Assembly (NCBI GenBank): GCA_018066965.1
Contig: JAGPVP010000083.1
Span: forward strand, 1 to 64,000
From: Zhongshania sp.
GTDB lineage: Bacteria; Pseudomonadota; Gammaproteobacteria; Pseudomonadales; Spongiibacteraceae
DNA length: 64,000 bases
Direction: 5' to 3'
The position numbers were made by a program, and so were the translations under genes. Below are positions 20,061-30,531 of this stretch, in pieces. The notes under the pieces were generated by a model. That model did no database searches. It was given only the letters and a program-made list of their open reading frames with translations, and was not told the DNA's origin. How positions within the stretch are numbered: position 1 is the stretch's first letter; each line of letters begins with the position of its first letter.

Positions 20061-21848
20061 TTAAAACGCGAACGACTCTTCAGGCATCGCCATCACACTG
20101 TCTGCCCCATTAAGCATCGCGAGCTTATGAGATTCAGTGCGCGGCAAAATACGCTGGTAGTAGAACTGAGCGGTTTGGATTTTTGCTTTAAGGAAAGCAT
20201 CATCGGCGTCACCGTCTAAGGCAATAGACGCCATGCGTGCCCACATAAAGGCCAGTGATACATAACCTGAGTACATCAAATAATCGACTGATGCAGCGCC
20301 AACTTCATCGGCATTACTCATGGCTTTTTCACCCAATTTACCGGTGATGTCGCCCCACTCTGCGTTCAGCGTTTGTAATTGCTCAACAAATGGCGCCATG
20401 CCAGGTTTGTCTTGCTGCTCTTTGCAGAATTGGTGAATAATTTTAGTAAACACCATTAACTGCTTACCACCGCTACCCATCACCTTACGACCAAGTAGAT
20501 CTAATGCTTGAATACCTGTCGTGCCTTCATAGAGTGTAGAGATACGTAAATCGCGGACGATTTGCTCCATACCCCACTCAGAAATAAATCCATGACCACC
20601 AAACACCTGCATACCGTAGTTAGCAGACTCTAAACCAGTTTCAGTAACAAATGCCTTCGCAATTGGCGTGAGTAACTCAGAAAGTTCTTCGGCCTTATTG
20701 CGTTCTTCTTCATCACCTGAGAAATAGAAGGTATCGACAAGCTGCGCCACCCAATAGATAAACGCACGGCTACCCTCAGCAAAGGCCTTTTGGGTTAACA
20801 GCATGCGACGGACATCTGCATGAACAATCAACGGGTCAGCAGGACCATCAGGATTTTTTGGCCCGCTCAGTGAACGCATTTGCAAACGATCGCGCGCGTA
20901 TGCCAAAGCACCTTGGAACGATGCTTCGCCTGCAGACAAGCCTTGCAAGGCAGTACCTAGGCGAGCCGAGTTCATCATGTGGAACATGGCATTAAGACCG
21001 CGATTTTCTTCGCCGACTAAAAAGCCTTTCGCGCTGTCAAAGTTCATCACACAAGTTGCTGATGCCTTGATACCCATCTTATGCTCGATACTGCCGCAGT
21101 GAACGCCATTACGCTCACCCACTTCGCCGTTTTCGTCAGGTAAGAATTTGGGCACTACAAATAATGAGATGCCTTTTGTACCAGCCGGCGCACCTTCTAC
21201 ACGAGCCAATACAAGATGGATGATATTTTCCATCATGTCGTGCTCGCCACCAGAAATGAATATCTTGGTACCGGTAACGTTATAGCTACCATCGGCATTC
21301 ATATCCGCTTTCGTTCTTAGCAAGCCGAGATCGGAACCGCAATGCGACTCGGTTAAACACATTGTGCCGCCCCAAGTACCATCGGTCATTTTAGCCAGAT
21401 AGGTTTCCTGCAACTCATCACTGGCATAAGCCTCAAGTAAGCGCGCGGCAGACTGTGACAAACCGGTATACATACCCCAAGCCCAACAGGCTGAACTCAC
21501 CATCTCAGTTACAACTAAACCCAGCGAATTCGGCAAACCTTGGCCGCCAAATTGTGGATTAGCCGTCATGGAGGGCCAGCCACCTTCCGCAAACTGCTGG
21601 TAAGCTTCTTTAAAGCCTTCTGGCGTAGTCACGCCCGATTCTGACCAAGTACAACCCTGCTGGTCACCAATTTGATTTAAAGGTGACAAGACATTTTCTG
21701 AAAATTTGGCGCCTTCGGAAATAATGGCGTCCATCAAGTCTTCGCTTACCTCTTCACGGGTTGCAAGACTGGCAAAGTGTTTATCGCAATTAAGTACTTC
21801 TTTCAGCACAAAATTGATATCGCGAAGTGGCGCTGTATATTGCGGCAT
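20061..21848 (-). CDS. Acyl-CoA dehydrogenase (about 595 aa), paralog of the adjacent gene
   Basis: GGTMCLTESHCGSDLGLLRTKA, QVFGGHGFISEWGMEQIVRDLRISTLYEGTTGIQALDL. Confidence 0.93.
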   Translation of the reverse strand: MPQYTAPLRDINFVLKEVLNCDKHFASLATREEVSEDLMDAIISEGAKFSENVLSPLNQIGDQQGCTWSESGVTTPEGFKEAYQQFAEGGWPSMTANPQFGGQGLPNSLGLVVTEMVSSACWAWGMYTGLSQSAARLLEAYASDELQETYLAKMTDGTWGGTMCLTESHCGSDLGLLRTKADMNADGSYNVTGTKIFISGGEHDMMENIIHLVLARVEGAPAGTKGISLFVVPKFLPDENGEVGERNGVHCGSIEHKMGIKASATCVMNFDSAKGFLVGEENRGLNAMFHMMNSARLGTALQGLSAGEASFQGALAYARDRLQMRSLSGPKNPDGPADPLIVHADVRRMLLTQKAFAEGSRAFIYWVAQLVDTFYFSGDEEERNKAEELSELLTPIAKAFVTETGLESANYGMQVFGGHGFISEWGMEQIVRDLRISTLYEGTTGIQALDLLGRKVMGSGGKQLMVFTKIIHQFCKEQQDKPGMAPFVEQLQTLNAEWGDITGKLGEKAMSNADEVGAASVDYLMYSGYVSLAFMWARMASIALDGDADDAFLKAKIQTAQFYYQRILPRTESHKLAMLNGADSVMAMPEESFAF

Positions 21849-22038
21849 GACAATGACCTCATGAACAAGAATATCGCGGGCAGCTAAATACCCACCAATG
21901 TTGACAGTGACAACTATAGCGTTTTTATTACGTCTTGCAAGTTATTTTGGATTACGAGATTCTCAAAGCACCTCGAGCTTTATAACGTCCAACCTTATAA
22001 AAGCTAATAAAATCAAAATACTAGGAGCTCTGGGCAAA

Positions 22039-22064
22039 AAAAACCCCGGAATACCGGGGTTTTT
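22039..22064 (-). terminator. Intrinsic terminator for the TSP3 lipoprotein gene
   Basis: AAAAACCCCGG-AATA-CCGGGGTTTTT, perfect 11-bp stem flanked by A-run / T-run. Confidence 0.92.
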
Positions 22065-22094
22065 AAATCAGCGATTACTCACCAGAATCCGCAC

Positions 22095-25000
22095 TCAACC
22101 GCCACCGAACAAGCCAGCAAGTAAAGTTGCAAGGGAGGTTGGATCAGCTATCAAGCCAGAAATTGCATCGCTTACCGCAGTGGGGTCAGCCAAATCGGTT
22201 AACGTTCCTAACAATGCTGCCTGATCACCTAAGGGGAGATCTGACAGAAGTGCAATGAACTCTTCTGGGTTGGGCGTACCCTCTCCGCCACCAGCCAAAC
22301 CACCAAGAATAGCAAGTAGTTCTTCGGGGCCTGGGGTGCCTTCACCGCCACCGGCCAAACCAGTCAAAATCGCAATCAGCTCTTCTGGACCAGGGGTGCC
22401 TTCACCGCCACCGGCCAAGCCAGTCAAAATTGCAATCAGCTCTTCTGGACCAGGGGTACCTTCACCGCCACCGGCCAAACCAGTCAAAATTGCAATCAGC
22501 TCTTCCGGACCTGGGGTACCTTCACCGCCACCGGCCAAACCAGTCAAAATCGCAATCAGCTCTTCTGGGCCAGGAGTACCTTCTCCGCCACCAGCTAAAC
22601 CAGTCAGAATTGCAAGCAACTCTTCAGGGCCAGGGGTGCCTTCTCCGCCACCAGCCAAATCAGTCAGAATCGCAAGCAATTCTTCAGGGCCAGGTGTACC
22701 TTCATCGCCGCCGGCCAAACCAGTTAATAAAGCGATGAAATCCTGTACTTGTTCCGGAGTTTGCTCAGTAAACATCGCAAACAGGGCCTCAAGCTGCTCT
22801 TGACTTGGCTCTTCGCCCAGCGCATCTAACAATACTTGAAGCTCTTCAGGTGCGTTCTCTGACAACATTGTAATAACGCCGGCTACCGCATCGGGATCAG
22901 CAATCGTTTCGAACAAATCCTGCAACTGCGCCGCGGGATCACTGCTACCGTTTCCTGGCACCGCTGGATCAATCGCATCAGCAGGTGCAGCAGCCACACA
23001 GGTTTCATACACTTTCACTGCTTCAGTTAAATCAACGGTTAGCAGTTGTGCATCGATCACCAGCTCTATGCGGTCGTAATCATTGGGAGCAATGAACCCC
23101 AGCAGATACTTAGTTTCGCTATTTGACGCAGTAGGATCAGGGAAGCTAAATGCACCTGGATCAAATGTCGAAGCTGGATCAGAAGGATCGAATGCTGGGA
23201 ACAAGGCATCATTGGAGCGAATCAAACCTTGTCCAAGCAACGAAATCTCAGTGTTTTCACCAATACCAGCACCACCATTCTGGACACCATTCAAGTAAGT
23301 TTTAACGCTAATCCGACGCGTAATACTCAGATCAACCGTACCGTTGGGAATACTGATAATGAAGCCCGCAACCTGACCCGCAGGAATTGCAGCGGGCATA
23401 GTCACTTGTAAAGTTTGCGAACCCGTTACACCTAGGCCGCCATCCCCGAGCAAAGAATCAAGTAAACCAACATCGTAATTAATTATGGCAAATGATCCTA
23501 AATCGAGATCTATCGCATTATCTGGCGATACCACTGAACAACCGTCCAACAAGGGAGCGGTTAAATTAGTTAGTCCGCAAACAAGACCTGTTTCAGGTGC
23601 TGCAACGCTAGAGCCAGCAGGCGCGCCAGCAGTACATGCAAAGTTTTCTGCAATTGCGGCTACGTTACACGCTACCGCATTGCCGCTAGCGTCTACTTCC
23701 TGACCGGGGTTAGGCAATGGGCAATTGTCAGTGCCGTTAGGAACGGTATCACCATCGATATCGTCATCACAAACATCGCCAATATCATCACCGTCGAAAT
23801 CAGCTTGATCGGTATTTGCAACAGTAGGGCAATTATCAACATCGTCTAAAACGTTATCGGCATCGTTGTCAGCTTCACAAGCATCGCCCACACCATTATT
23901 GCCGGCGTCGTCCTGATCCAAGTTTGGCACTAAAGGGCAATTATCGAAGTCGTCAAGTACGCCATCGCCGTCATCATCGATATCGCAGGCATCACCCTCA
24001 CCGTCACCATTGGTATCAACCTGACTTGTATTGGCAACCAATGGGCAATTGTCCGCATTATCGACCAAACCATCGGTATCGGTATCATCACAAGCGTCGC
24101 CAATACCATTTACAGTAACGGTATCTGCTTGGTCAACGTTGGGGGTGTTCGGACAGTTGTCATTTACATCAGCAATTGAATCGCCATCGGTATCAATCTG
24201 GCAAGCATCACCAATCCCATCAAGATCAGAATCGGTTTGATCGGCATTTACGACCAGCGGACAGTTATCCAGTGGCTCTCCAGCTGCGTTTTTATCGTCA
24301 ACGCCATCGCCATCGACATCTGCATCACAAACATCGCCTTTGCCATCGGCATCCAAGTCTTGCTGACCGGAGTTTGCGTTAACACGGCAATTATCGACAG
24401 TATCTAGAACACCATCAGCGTCAGAGTCATCACAGGCATCGCCAATGCCATCTCCATCAACATCAGCCTGATTCGTGTTGGCAACAAATGGGCAATTATC
24501 AACGCTGTTTAGTACACCATCGCTATCCGCGTCTGCTTCGCACGCGTCGCCGGTACCGTCGCTATCAGAATCCAACTGATTTTGATTAGCCACTAGCGGA
24601 CAGTTGTCTGCACCATCTAGAACCGTATCATTGTCATCGTCATTATCGCAGACATCACCTAAACCATCGTTGTCGGTGTCTACTTGGCCAGCATTTGAGA
24701 TTGTTGGGCAGTTGTCTACTACATCAAAAACACCATCCGAATCGGTGTCCTCACAAGCATCACCGATCCCATCAGTGTCAGTATCTTCTTGACTAAGGTT
24801 AGGTATTAAGGGGCAATTATCTACCGTATTTAGAACACCGTCGCCGTCAGAGTCGCCCTGACAAACATCGCCGACACCATCACTATCGGCATCTTCTTGA
24901 CCCGGGTTAGATACGAGTGGGCAGTTATCTACGCCATCGTTTTTGCCGTCGTTGTCGTCGTCAATATCACAGGCATCACCAAGACCATCAGAATCAGTGT

Positions 25001-25520
25001 CGCGCTGATTGACATTCGATATCGCTGGGCAATTATCGACATTATCCAAGATCGAGTCGTTATCGCTATCGTCGCAGGCATCGCCAACACTATTGTTAGG
25101 CGTAATCGCATTCTCTTGAAGGGGATTTACTATGAGCGGGCAATTATCGACCCCATCTAATATGCCATCACCGTCATTGTCAGGGTCACACACATCGCCC
25201 TGACCGTTCGAATCTGTATCACGCTGATCAACATTTGGAGTGTTGGGGCAATTATCAATCGTATCCGCAATACCATCGCCATCAGTATCTTCGTCGCAGG
25301 CATCACCCCGCGAGTCACCGTCAGAATCTAGCTGACCTGGATTCGCCACGTTAGGGCAATTATCGACAGTATCTAAAATACCGTCACCATCGCTATCGGT
25401 TTGGGTAGCTGGCGGATTGCCCCCCCCAGACTTTCCGTCGTTGGCTGACTTACACGCGGTTAACTGGAACGACGTGGCCATTACTATCAGCAATGCCACA
25501 ACTAACTTCTGCAAATGCAT
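22095..25520 (-). CDS. Large lipoprotein with 16 thrombospondin type 3 (Ca-binding) repeats and a C-terminal 20-aa tandem repeat
   Basis: Lipobox LTAC in MHLQKLVVALLIVMATSFQLTACKS; DxDxDG..DNCP repeats; 8 units of GGGEGTPGPEELIAILTGLA. Confidence 0.9.
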   Translation of the reverse strand: MHLQKLVVALLIVMATSFQLTACKSANDGKSGGGNPPATQTDSDGDGILDTVDNCPNVANPGQLDSDGDSRGDACDEDTDGDGIADTIDNCPNTPNVDQRDTDSNGQGDVCDPDNDGDGILDGVDNCPLIVNPLQENAITPNNSVGDACDDSDNDSILDNVDNCPAISNVNQRDTDSDGLGDACDIDDDNDGKNDGVDNCPLVSNPGQEDADSDGVGDVCQGDSDGDGVLNTVDNCPLIPNLSQEDTDTDGIGDACEDTDSDGVFDVVDNCPTISNAGQVDTDNDGLGDVCDNDDDNDTVLDGADNCPLVANQNQLDSDSDGTGDACEADADSDGVLNSVDNCPFVANTNQADVDGDGIGDACDDSDADGVLDTVDNCRVNANSGQQDLDADGKGDVCDADVDGDGVDDKNAAGEPLDNCPLVVNADQTDSDLDGIGDACQIDTDGDSIADVNDNCPNTPNVDQADTVTVNGIGDACDDTDTDGLVDNADNCPLVANTSQVDTNGDGEGDACDIDDDGDGVLDDFDNCPLVPNLDQDDAGNNGVGDACEADNDADNVLDDVDNCPTVANTDQADFDGDDIGDVCDDDIDGDTVPNGTDNCPLPNPGQEVDASGNAVACNVAAIAENFACTAGAPAGSSVAAPETGLVCGLTNLTAPLLDGCSVVSPDNAIDLDLGSFAIINYDVGLLDSLLGDGGLGVTGSQTLQVTMPAAIPAGQVAGFIISIPNGTVDLSITRRISVKTYLNGVQNGGAGIGENTEISLLGQGLIRSNDALFPAFDPSDPASTFDPGAFSFPDPTASNSETKYLLGFIAPNDYDRIELVIDAQLLTVDLTEAVKVYETCVAAAPADAIDPAVPGNGSSDPAAQLQDLFETIADPDAVAGVITMLSENAPEELQVLLDALGEEPSQEQLEALFAMFTEQTPEQVQDFIALLTGLAGGDEGTPGPEELLAILTDLAGGGEGTPGPEELLAILTGLAGGGEGTPGPEELIAILTGLAGGGEGTPGPEELIAILTGLAGGGEGTPGPEELIAILTGLAGGGEGTPGPEELIAILTGLAGGGEGTPGPEELLAILGGLAGGGEGTPNPEEFIALLSDLPLGDQAALLGTLTDLADPTAVSDAISGLIADPTSLATLLAGLFGGG
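22250..22740 (-). repeat. Exact 60-bp in-frame tandem repeat, about 8 units
   Basis: The motif recurs at the same column of consecutive 60-nt lines 22321-22681; encodes GGGEGTPGPEEL(I/L)AILTGLA. Confidence 0.95.
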
Positions 25521-25548
25521 GCCCTGCTCCTTCAAGCGATTTTATTAA

Positions 25549-26604
25549 TTACCGAGTAGTTAAACGAAACTCAACTCGTCGATTTGTTGCCCGCCCAGTT
25601 GGCGTATCATTACTAGCTATTGGTGATATTTCGCCATAGCCCTTCGCGACTAAGCGGTATGACGCAATACCATTACCAACCAAAAATTGTTTCACAGACG
25701 CTGCGCGCTGCTGTGACAGGCTCAGATTATAGGTATCTGCGCCAACGCTATCGGTGTGCCCTGCAATTTCAACATTTACGTTGTTTTGACTTTCTAGAAA
25801 CGACACAGCCGACATCAAAGTGTTTTTACCAAACGGGGTAAGTTGGGCCGAGCCGGTTTCAAAAGTAATGTTGGCAATATTGATGACTTGCTGTTCAATC
25901 ACACAACCGCGACCGTCTACACGCGCTCCTGGCAGGGTGTTCGGACATTCATCGTACTGATCTACAACACGGTCACCGTCAGTATCTACCGGCTGAACCT
26001 GAACCTGCTTATATATGACCTTTTCTACAACGACTTCCTTTTTCTGCTGAACCGTGCCTAAGGCAATCTCTAAACCCAAACCAAAACGCACATCGCTGCG
26101 TCCATCGAGGTAATCATCCTGAACATAACGCGCCTCACCGCGGTAACGCAGCCATTGCAAGTCGAAGAGACGGCCGACAAAGCCAACACCCACATTCCAA
26201 TAAAATGAATCTTCATCTAGTGCATCTGGAACAACGTCATTTTCTGCACCACCAATCCCTGCCAATACAAAGGGTGTGAACTGCTCCCTATTACCGAATC
26301 CGTACTGGAGATCTAAGCCACCGCCAGACTGGTAAAAATCACTGCCATTGTTATCGCCAGTTTCAAAGGTATTGTCAAAATACACACCTTCAATGTAGAG
26401 GCGCTCGGTTAACGGGTAACCAAATCCGAGCTGCCAACCGTTATTTGTAGAGTCAACATTTCGATCAGAATCGGTGTTTGTGGCCGTGCCCAAGGCATAG
26501 ATATGCGGATATACCGAGTCTTCCGCTGCAAAAACAGAGGCGGAAGTACCGGCAATCAGACAAACAAACAAAAATGAAATAGTAAGACCAATGTCTCTAT
26601 ACAT
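25549..26604 (-). CDS. OmpA-family outer membrane protein with TSP3-like linker
   Basis: Signal peptide, beta-barrel, DTDGDRVVDQYDECPNTLPGARVDGRGCV, OmpA C-terminal domain NVEIAGHTDSVGADTYNLSLSQQRAASVKQFLV. Confidence 0.92.
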   Translation of the reverse strand: MYRDIGLTISFLFVCLIAGTSASVFAAEDSVYPHIYALGTATNTDSDRNVDSTNNGWQLGFGYPLTERLYIEGVYFDNTFETGDNNGSDFYQSGGGLDLQYGFGNREQFTPFVLAGIGGAENDVVPDALDEDSFYWNVGVGFVGRLFDLQWLRYRGEARYVQDDYLDGRSDVRFGLGLEIALGTVQQKKEVVVEKVIYKQVQVQPVDTDGDRVVDQYDECPNTLPGARVDGRGCVIEQQVINIANITFETGSAQLTPFGKNTLMSAVSFLESQNNVNVEIAGHTDSVGADTYNLSLSQQRAASVKQFLVGNGIASYRLVAKGYGEISPIASNDTPTGRATNRRVEFRLTTR

Positions 26605-26970
26605 CCCTAAACCTCTTTATTGTTGCTACTTTTCCGTGTCGCAGTATTGGTTATTCAAGGCGTCAACCAAGGTAAGTACAATCACTTATTGAGCTTACAT
26701 TTAGTTCCAGAGTATTACTTAAATTTAACCTCCTGTTAATGGCGAATGATAAAAATTCCGCATTTGTTACTAATTCGACCGAAAAAAACCTCTTCGCTGG
26801 CTATATTTTGAGCAACCAATGCGTAGCCTGATATGCAAAGAACACAAAACATCGCAATTTTAGACATATATAAGCAAACAGCAGGATTCAAACCGGTCGC
26901 AGCTAACAAAAATAGTTATAGCACTTAAGGCACAAAGGCACACAAGATTCGCGAATAATTCAGACAACGA

Positions 26971-27660
26971 TCACAAAAAAGCAATATTTAGCTTAGCCCC
27001 GACTGTGTCGGCGCTTCGTTCATGTTCGGGCAGGTAAGGCACTACACCAAGGCAAGGAGCCGCCAACATTGCGTTTAGCGACGATAGGTTTTCATCAAAA
27101 CAGGCCATGTCGGGGTCAATTCGGTTTGCCACCCAACCCGCAAGACGCAAGCCATCAGCGCGAATGGCCTCGGCAGTAAGTAAAGCATGATTAATACAGC
27201 CTAATTTCATACCCACAACTAGAATAACCGGCGCCTGTAATTCAATGGCTAAGGCCGACAGTAATTCCTGACGATTTAATGGTACCCGCCAGCCACCAGC
27301 GCCCTCCACCAAAACAAAGTCTGCGGGCTGCATCATGGCGCCACGGCATAATCCCGCAAGCTGCGCCGCGCTAATGCGCTTACCGACTTGCTCCGCGGCA
27401 ATATGCGGCGCGATTGGCGGTTCCAGTAAAACTGGGTTCACTTGTTGGTAAGGTAGTTTTTCGGTCATTGCCGCCATTAACATGACCGCATCTTGATTTC
27501 GCAATCCGTCAGCAGTGCGTTCAGCACCCGCTGCGATAGGCTTTATTGCCAGCGTTCGCAAGCCTTGTGCTTCAGCCGCTTTAAGCAGGCCACAAGCAAC
27601 CAAGGTTTTTCCGACATCGGTATCGGTACCTGCAATGAAGTAATGTCGGCTACTCAACAT
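26971..27660 (-). CDS. bioD: Dethiobiotin synthetase
   Basis: HYFIAGTDTDVGKTLVACGLLKA; VEGAGGWRVPLN. Confidence 0.96.
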   Translation of the reverse strand: MLSSRHYFIAGTDTDVGKTLVACGLLKAAEAQGLRTLAIKPIAAGAERTADGLRNQDAVMLMAAMTEKLPYQQVNPVLLEPPIAPHIAAEQVGKRISAAQLAGLCRGAMMQPADFVLVEGAGGWRVPLNRQELLSALAIELQAPVILVVGMKLGCINHALLTAEAIRADGLRLAGWVANRIDPDMACFDENLSSLNAMLAAPCLGVVPYLPEHERSADTVGAKLNIAFL

Positions 27661-27740
27661 AAATGAAGTCCATCATACAAATTAATATTATTTTCCAGTA
27701 ACACCAAGAATTAGTCATGCCAAACAAAGGCGCAGAGTAG

Positions 27741-29324
27741 CTACTCCTGTTTTTCACACCGCAAATACCAGACCTGATAGGTCGCTGGCAACAAACCATC
27801 TTGCCTTCTAAATTGCTCATATGCGGCGGCCAATGCCTTAATCCGCCCACGACTAGTCAGCCCTTCTGGGCGGCCGCTATTCACATTGTGAGCGCCAATA
27901 TTTTTCAGTTCGCGAGTTAATTCAGGTAAGCGCTCGTACTCCATAACTTCCCGCGCCTCTTGCCACACTTCAACTTTGAGACCTGAATATTGAATCGCAG
28001 CCTGTATTGCTGATTGCGGAGCAAATTCATTCACATGCGCATATTCATCAACCTGCCGCCATGCTTCACGCAATTCATATAGGGTATCGGGCCCCAGAGT
28101 GGCGATAACTGCCGTGCCACCAGGTTTTAGCACCCTTTCGATTTCAGCATATACAGCAGGTAAATTTTCACACCACTGTAAAGCCAAGCTCGAAAATATT
28201 TGCCCCACGCTATTATCTGCCAAGGGCAGATCCTCAGCGTCACCGCAAACCCAACCGTCTACTATATTGATGTGGTGATCTTTCGCATAAGCCAGCATGC
28301 CTGGAGCGAGATCCACCGCAAGCAGCCGTCCATCACCCACAGATTGTCGTAAGGCTGACAAGCTATAGCCTGTTCCGCAACCCAAATCCATTAGCGGCAA
28401 GTTCAGCGAGCGGGGTAAAAATGTCAGTAAGCGATCTGCAATCCGCCGCTGAAGCATGGCTGCACCATCGTAACTAGACGCCGCTCGACTGAACGACCGG
28501 CCCACATCAGTTTTATCTAGTAAATAAGGTCTAGCGTCGCCAAATAGCTGCTGTGACTGAGCAAACTCTGTGACAGTGGCGACAAATTCTTGCGGCGCCG
28601 ACAAAAATGGCAAATGACCGCAGCCAGCCATAACCTTGCGCTTATGATCAGGATAGTTGGCGGCAAACAGCTCAGCGGCTTGGACTGGAACGAGTGCATC
28701 CTCTGCGCCAAAAATATGTATTACTGGGCACACCACTTTAGCCAAAGAGCGGCGATTATCTATGCGCTCTAAGCACCCCAACCCCGTTATCAGCGCTACC
28801 GAGCCTGCAGATACATTTTGATTATTTAATATAGTCCGCACGTCGCTCGCACGTTGGTCACCATGTAACTGCAACAAACCAAATCGACGTAGACCTTTAG
28901 CGGCATTGTTTTCAATTGACGCATAAAACATAGCGAAGTCGCGCTGCGACATTGCCGCAGGCCAATGCGCATTTTCAACAAATACCGCATTGGTCGCGAC
29001 AGTAATCAAGCCGCTCACTCGCTCAGGATGTTCTGCCGCAAGCGCGGTAGCCAGCATGCCTCCCAATGACCATCCGCAATAAATGGCAGATTCAGGAAGC
29101 ACAGGTAAAAGTTGCTGGATCGCGTCTGCGGCATTAACACCAACATCGCAAGCCACGCTGCGGCCGAAGCCGGGAAGGTCAATCAGGGTAATATGAAAAT
29201 AACGGCGCAAAGCCGGAATTAAACTTCGCCAAATTTCTGAGTCGCTAGCCCAACCATGAAGCAACACCAATTCTGCAGCGTCACTTCGATAAGCCGCCAA
29301 ATGCTCGCGATAAATAACCGTCAT
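27741..29324 (-). CDS. bioHC: Bifunctional BioH-BioC (pimeloyl-ACP methyl ester esterase plus malonyl-ACP O-methyltransferase)
   Basis: N-terminal alpha/beta hydrolase [23 protein letters not shown]-terminal SAM methyltransferase [44 protein letters not shown]. Confidence 0.93.
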   Translation of the reverse strand: MTVIYREHLAAYRSDAAELVLLHGWASDSEIWRSLIPALRRYFHITLIDLPGFGRSVACDVGVNAADAIQQLLPVLPESAIYCGWSLGGMLATALAAEHPERVSGLITVATNAVFVENAHWPAAMSQRDFAMFYASIENNAAKGLRRFGLLQLHGDQRASDVRTILNNQNVSAGSVALITGLGCLERIDNRRSLAKVVCPVIHIFGAEDALVPVQAAELFAANYPDHKRKVMAGCGHLPFLSAPQEFVATVTEFAQSQQLFGDARPYLLDKTDVGRSFSRAASSYDGAAMLQRRIADRLLTFLPRSLNLPLMDLGCGTGYSLSALRQSVGDGRLLAVDLAPGMLAYAKDHHINIVDGWVCGDAEDLPLADNSVGQIFSSLALQWCENLPAVYAEIERVLKPGGTAVIATLGPDTLYELREAWRQVDEYAHVNEFAPQSAIQAAIQYSGLKVEVWQEAREVMEYERLPELTRELKNIGAHNVNSGRPEGLTSRGRIKALAAAYEQFRRQDGLLPATYQVWYLRCEKQE

Positions 29325-30511
29325 AATTGCGGCAGCGCAACACGTAGTTCAGCAGGGACAACCTTATGCAGCGCAGCAAGCAAAGCATCAATATCTGCCG
29401 TTGAATGCGCTGCAGTTATGGTAATACGAAGACGAGATTGCCCAGCCGCTACCGTCGGTGGACGGATTGCCGAGACCAAAACCCCCTCGGCCTCCAAGCC
29501 CGCGCTAATCGCCATTGCCAACGACTCATCGCCCACTAGTAAAGGCTGAATCGCAGTGTCTGACGGCATTAAAGGCAATGCTATTTGTGCAGCGCCCGAT
29601 TTAAATCGTTTAATCAACGCGCGTAAATGATCGCGGCGCCAAGACTCAGAACGCAGTAACTCTAAGCTAGCTAAACTGGCCGCTGCCACCGCAGGTGGCA
29701 TCGCTGTTGTGTAGATATAAGGCCGAGCAAATTGAATAAGGCTTTCAATCAACACCTCACTGCCCGCGACAAAGGCGCCAAAACTACCGATGCCCTTACC
29801 CAAGGTGCCCATCAATATCGGCAACCGCTCTTGATCTAGCCCGAAAAATTCGCCACTTCCGGCGCCGCTTTGGCCTAATACTCCAAAGCCGTGAGCATCG
29901 TCAGCCATCAAATACGCATCGTATTTTTTAGCCAAAGCTGCTAATTCAGGCAGGGGCGCCATATCACCGTCCATACTAAAAACCGCGTCCACCACAATCA
30001 AACGCTGGCCCTCGTCAGGCAGTTTTTGTAGGCGACGCTCAAGATCGTTTAAATCATTATGATGAAAACGTTGGAATTTCGCCCCACTCAACAAGCCCGC
30101 ATCGAGTAATGAGGCATGATTTAAGCGGTCTTCTAAAATATGATCGCCCTTACCCACCAGCGCGGTAACGGTGCCAAGATTGGCCATATAGCCCGTGGAA
30201 AATAGTATGGCGCGGTCTCGACCAGTAATCTCGGCAAGACCCTCCTCTAGCTGGTGATGCAGGGCAGAATGACCACACACCAAATGCGAGGCCCCTCCGC
30301 CAACGCCATATTGCTGAGCAGCATTCTGCATCGCGGCAATAAGCTGCGGATGATTTGCCAAACCGAGGTAGTCATTACTGCAGAACAATAAGAATTCGCG
30401 CCCATCAACAACAACCCTCGGACCCTGTGCGGTTTCCAGCACGCGGCGCTTGCGATAACGGGATTGTTGGCGGCGCTCTGCTAGCCGGCGCTGCAGAGCT
30501 TCAGTCATCAT
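29321..30511 (-). CDS. bioF: 8-amino-7-oxononanoate synthase
   Basis: [50 protein letters not shown]. Confidence 0.96.
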   Translation of the reverse strand: MMTEALQRRLAERRQQSRYRKRRVLETAQGPRVVVDGREFLLFCSNDYLGLANHPQLIAAMQNAAQQYGVGGGASHLVCGHSALHHQLEEGLAEITGRDRAILFSTGYMANLGTVTALVGKGDHILEDRLNHASLLDAGLLSGAKFQRFHHNDLNDLERRLQKLPDEGQRLIVVDAVFSMDGDMAPLPELAALAKKYDAYLMADDAHGFGVLGQSGAGSGEFFGLDQERLPILMGTLGKGIGSFGAFVAGSEVLIESLIQFARPYIYTTAMPPAVAAASLASLELLRSESWRRDHLRALIKRFKSGAAQIALPLMPSDTAIQPLLVGDESLAMAISAGLEAEGVLVSAIRPPTVAAGQSRLRITITAAHSTADIDALLAALHKVVPAELRVALPQL

Positions 30512-30531
30512 GATGAATCAACCGTAGCGGC

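Noticed and set aside
22250-22740. CRISPR-like regular repeats
   Set aside because: Units are contiguous with no unique spacers, and are in frame in a clear protein.
22255-22803. 182-aa + strand ORF (PSPPPAKPVKIAISSSGPGV repeats)
   Set aside because: Antisense shadow of the 60-bp repeat in the TSP3 lipoprotein; the repeat length keeps the frame open. No start or ribosome site support.
23741-25400. Other + strand ORFs opposite the TSP3 region (e.g. 24031-24240, 24897-25160)
   Set aside because: Low-complexity antisense translations (SVSS/SPIP, HRHRH) of the Asp-rich repeats.
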